Below, piece after piece: positions 34,176 to 35,480 of a stretch of DNA of 35,480 bases; position 1 is the first letter of the stretch, and each line of letters opens with the position of its first letter. Origin of the DNA: Prevotella sp902465605 (lineage in GTDB: Bacteria > Bacteroidota > Bacteroidia > Bacteroidales > Bacteroidaceae); the NCBI GenBank assembly GCA_902465605.1, contig CABQNT010000023.1, forward strand, positions 1-35,480. The letters run 5' to 3'. The translations under genes and the position numbers were made by a program. Under the pieces are notes generated by a model. That model ran no database searches, was not told where the DNA came from, and was given only the letters and a program-made list of their open reading frames with translations.

Positions 34176-34628
34176 ATGGAAGTGACATTAGCACAAACAT
34201 TCTCTGTTGAATTTGACAAGACGACAAAAGATAAAGAATTTACAGAATTAGATCACAAAATGATTGACTATTTTAAAAATAGGAATTATGGAGATGACGT
34301 TTGTACGTATCTGATCGGAATCACCTGTGTACATCCTAAGTATGATGCCTTCTTTCCTTTGAAAAGACCTTTGTATGTACAAGATAGAATGATATGTTTA
34401 GATTCCGCATTGGGCAAGACGCATATATATAAAACACTTACATTTAAGATCAAATTAGACTTTGAGGAGTTTATCAATAGCAATACGGAAGAAGGACAGA
34501 AAATGATAGCGAGGTCTATCATGGAAAGAGTTAGAAATTTAAAATATCCTGCAAAAATAAAGGACTTTGATAAGGAACGTTTTTTAAAAGACTTGACGTT
34601 ATTCTTTGAACAACAAAGATTAATTTGA
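34176..34628 (+). CDS. Putative immunity protein to the adjacent toxin tip
   Basis: A 150-residue, AT-rich cytoplasmic-looking protein with no signal peptide or membrane span. I do not recognise its family with certainty. It has an acidic N-terminal part (VEFDKTTKDKEFTELDHKMIDYFK) and a helical, charged C-terminus (DFDKERFLKDLTLFFEQQ). It begins 14 bases after the toxin tip and ends at the junction with the next Rhs core. This is the usual place of the cognate immunity gene in polymorphic-toxin loci, and the size fits. The function is inferred from position only. Confidence 0.6.
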   Translation: MEVTLAQTFSVEFDKTTKDKEFTELDHKMIDYFKNRNYGDDVCTYLIGITCVHPKYDAFFPLKRPLYVQDRMICLDSALGKTHIYKTLTFKIKLDFEEFINSNTEEGQKMIARSIMERVRNLKYPAKIKDFDKERFLKDLTLFFEQQRLI

Positions 34629-35428
34629 AAGCAATAGTGATGTTGAATGATGGTATCATCGTCAGACCTCTTTTCCATATTAGTGTGCAGGCGGACTCCC
34701 TACACCGTCTGAGCTGTATCGGGCAACAACAGCTAGCCTATGCTCCCAATGGCAACATCACACAGATGCCAGGTGTGGGTAGTATGGCCTATGGCAACAC
34801 TGCCAAGCCTTATCAGGTAACAGCACTCTCACCCACGGGAGGAGCGGTACCCATCAGAGAGCAACAGGTAAGTTACACTTCTTTTCAACGGCCTAACAGC
34901 ATTACGGAGAATGAGGTAACGGCCTCGTTTGTGTATGATACCGAGGGCAACCGAGTGAAAATGAACATTGCGAAAGGTTCTACTCCTTTATTGACACGAT
35001 ACTATCTCGACAACTGTTATGAGATAGACGCCCAGCAGAATGTGGAACGATTGTACCTTGCTGGCGATGCTTACAGTGCACCAGCCGTGTATGTCAAAGA
35101 AAATGGTAGCTGGAAGATATATTACATCTGCCGTGACTATCTTGGCAGTATTACTCACATTGCCAATGCTGATGGTACCCTGAAGCAGGAATTGAGTTAT
35201 GATGCATGGGGGCGCCTGCGTGATTCTAACACACAAGTGGTATATGAGCCAGGAAAGGAACCAGAACTATTCTTGGGTCGTGGTTACACTGGTCATGAAC
35301 ATCTTTCTCAATTCGGACTTATTAATATGAATGCCCGCTTGTATGATGCTGCCTTAGGCCGTTTCCTTAGTCCTGACCCATACGTGCAGATGCCCGACTT
35401 TACGCAGAATTTTAACAGGTATATTTAG
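34625..35428 (+). pseudogene. Rhs-repeat core fragment, ended at the core/tip junction
   Basis: From about 34690 the frame encodes YD/Rhs repeats. LAYAPNGNITQMPGVGSMAYGN, SFVYDTEGNRVKMNI, YYICRDYLGSITHIANADGTLKQELSYDAWGRLRD and the core-closing GYTGHEHLSQFGLINMNARLYDAALGRFLSPDPYVQ all appear. Rhs proteins normally continue NRYSYxxNNPLxYTDPSG and then a variable toxin. Here the frame reads FNRYI and stops at 35428. The upstream thousands of residues and a signal peptide are also missing, and the opening codons (TTG at 34625 to ~34690) look non-Rhs. It is a 5'-truncated, 3'-terminated cassette rather than a working toxin. The nearest similar full gene probably lies outside the window. Confidence 0.82.
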
Positions 35429-35480
35429 TCGTCCCTTGAAAAGTAAATAACCTATTGATTATCAATAAAATAACCTTTCT

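Noticed and set aside
1..35480. CRISPR array or tRNA genes
   Set aside because: No regularly spaced repeat series with unique spacers and no cloverleaf-like sequence was seen while reading both strands; a tRNA scan was not run.

Overview
The window looks like chromosomal DNA of a Prevotella-like member of the Bacteroidota. The evidence is two SusC/SusD pairs, a hybrid two-component regulator with an AraC output domain, secreted glycoside hydrolases, few Shine-Dalgarno sequences, and several TAnnTTTG -7 promoter boxes at short distances from start codons. Taxonomy below phylum level is inference from general sequence style.

Layout. (1) 1-170: the 3' end of a 5S rRNA and its terminator, then four 9-bp tandem repeats. 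(2) 162-1619: an ISL3-type (ISAon1-like) insertion sequence with recognisable ends and an 8-bp target duplication, but with a stop codon in its second transposase frame. (3) 1672-13412, minus strand: a compact fructan utilisation locus in the order regulator, SusC, SusD, GH32 fructosidase, MFS sugar permease, fructokinase. The regulator is a single polypeptide with a periplasmic sugar-binding sensor, histidine kinase, receiver and AraC domain. SusC/SusD would import fructan oligomers, GH32 would release fructose in the periplasm, the MFS protein would carry it inward and PfkB would phosphorylate it. A 104-bp imperfect palindrome lies between the regulator and susC, a 19-bp hairpin follows susD, and a hairpin terminator follows the fructokinase. 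(4) 13727-16725, plus strand: a GH16 beta-glucanase lacking its signal peptide and a GH97 enzyme of the retaining type. (5) 16909-20569: class Ia ribonucleotide reductase nrdA and nrdB, flanked by a ~190-bp direct repeat derived from the GH97 3' end. (6) 20570-21721: gene relics (an apparent FAD-oxidoreductase scrap, the second GH97-tail copy, an N-terminally truncated GH43) around a strong hairpin terminator.

(7) 22146-32553, plus strand: a second polysaccharide/oligosaccharide utilisation locus containing SusC, SusD, a secreted alkaline phosphatase, an MGH1/trehalase-like (alpha/alpha)6 glycosidase, a ROK sugar kinase and a secreted calcineurin-type phosphatase with a PA14 domain. Two exported phosphatases together with a trehalase-like hydrolase and a sugar kinase suggest that it feeds on a phosphorylated glycoside. 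This is the most interesting candidate system here, but the substrate is unknown.

(8) 32554-35480: a decaying region. A 5'-truncated, twice-frameshifted IS5-type transposase abuts an orphan Rhs-type toxin tip that resembles a GIY-YIG nuclease. A small putative immunity gene follows, then an Rhs core cassette that stops exactly at the usual core/tip junction. This looks like a displaced polymorphic-toxin cassette array. No tRNA genes or CRISPR arrays were seen.
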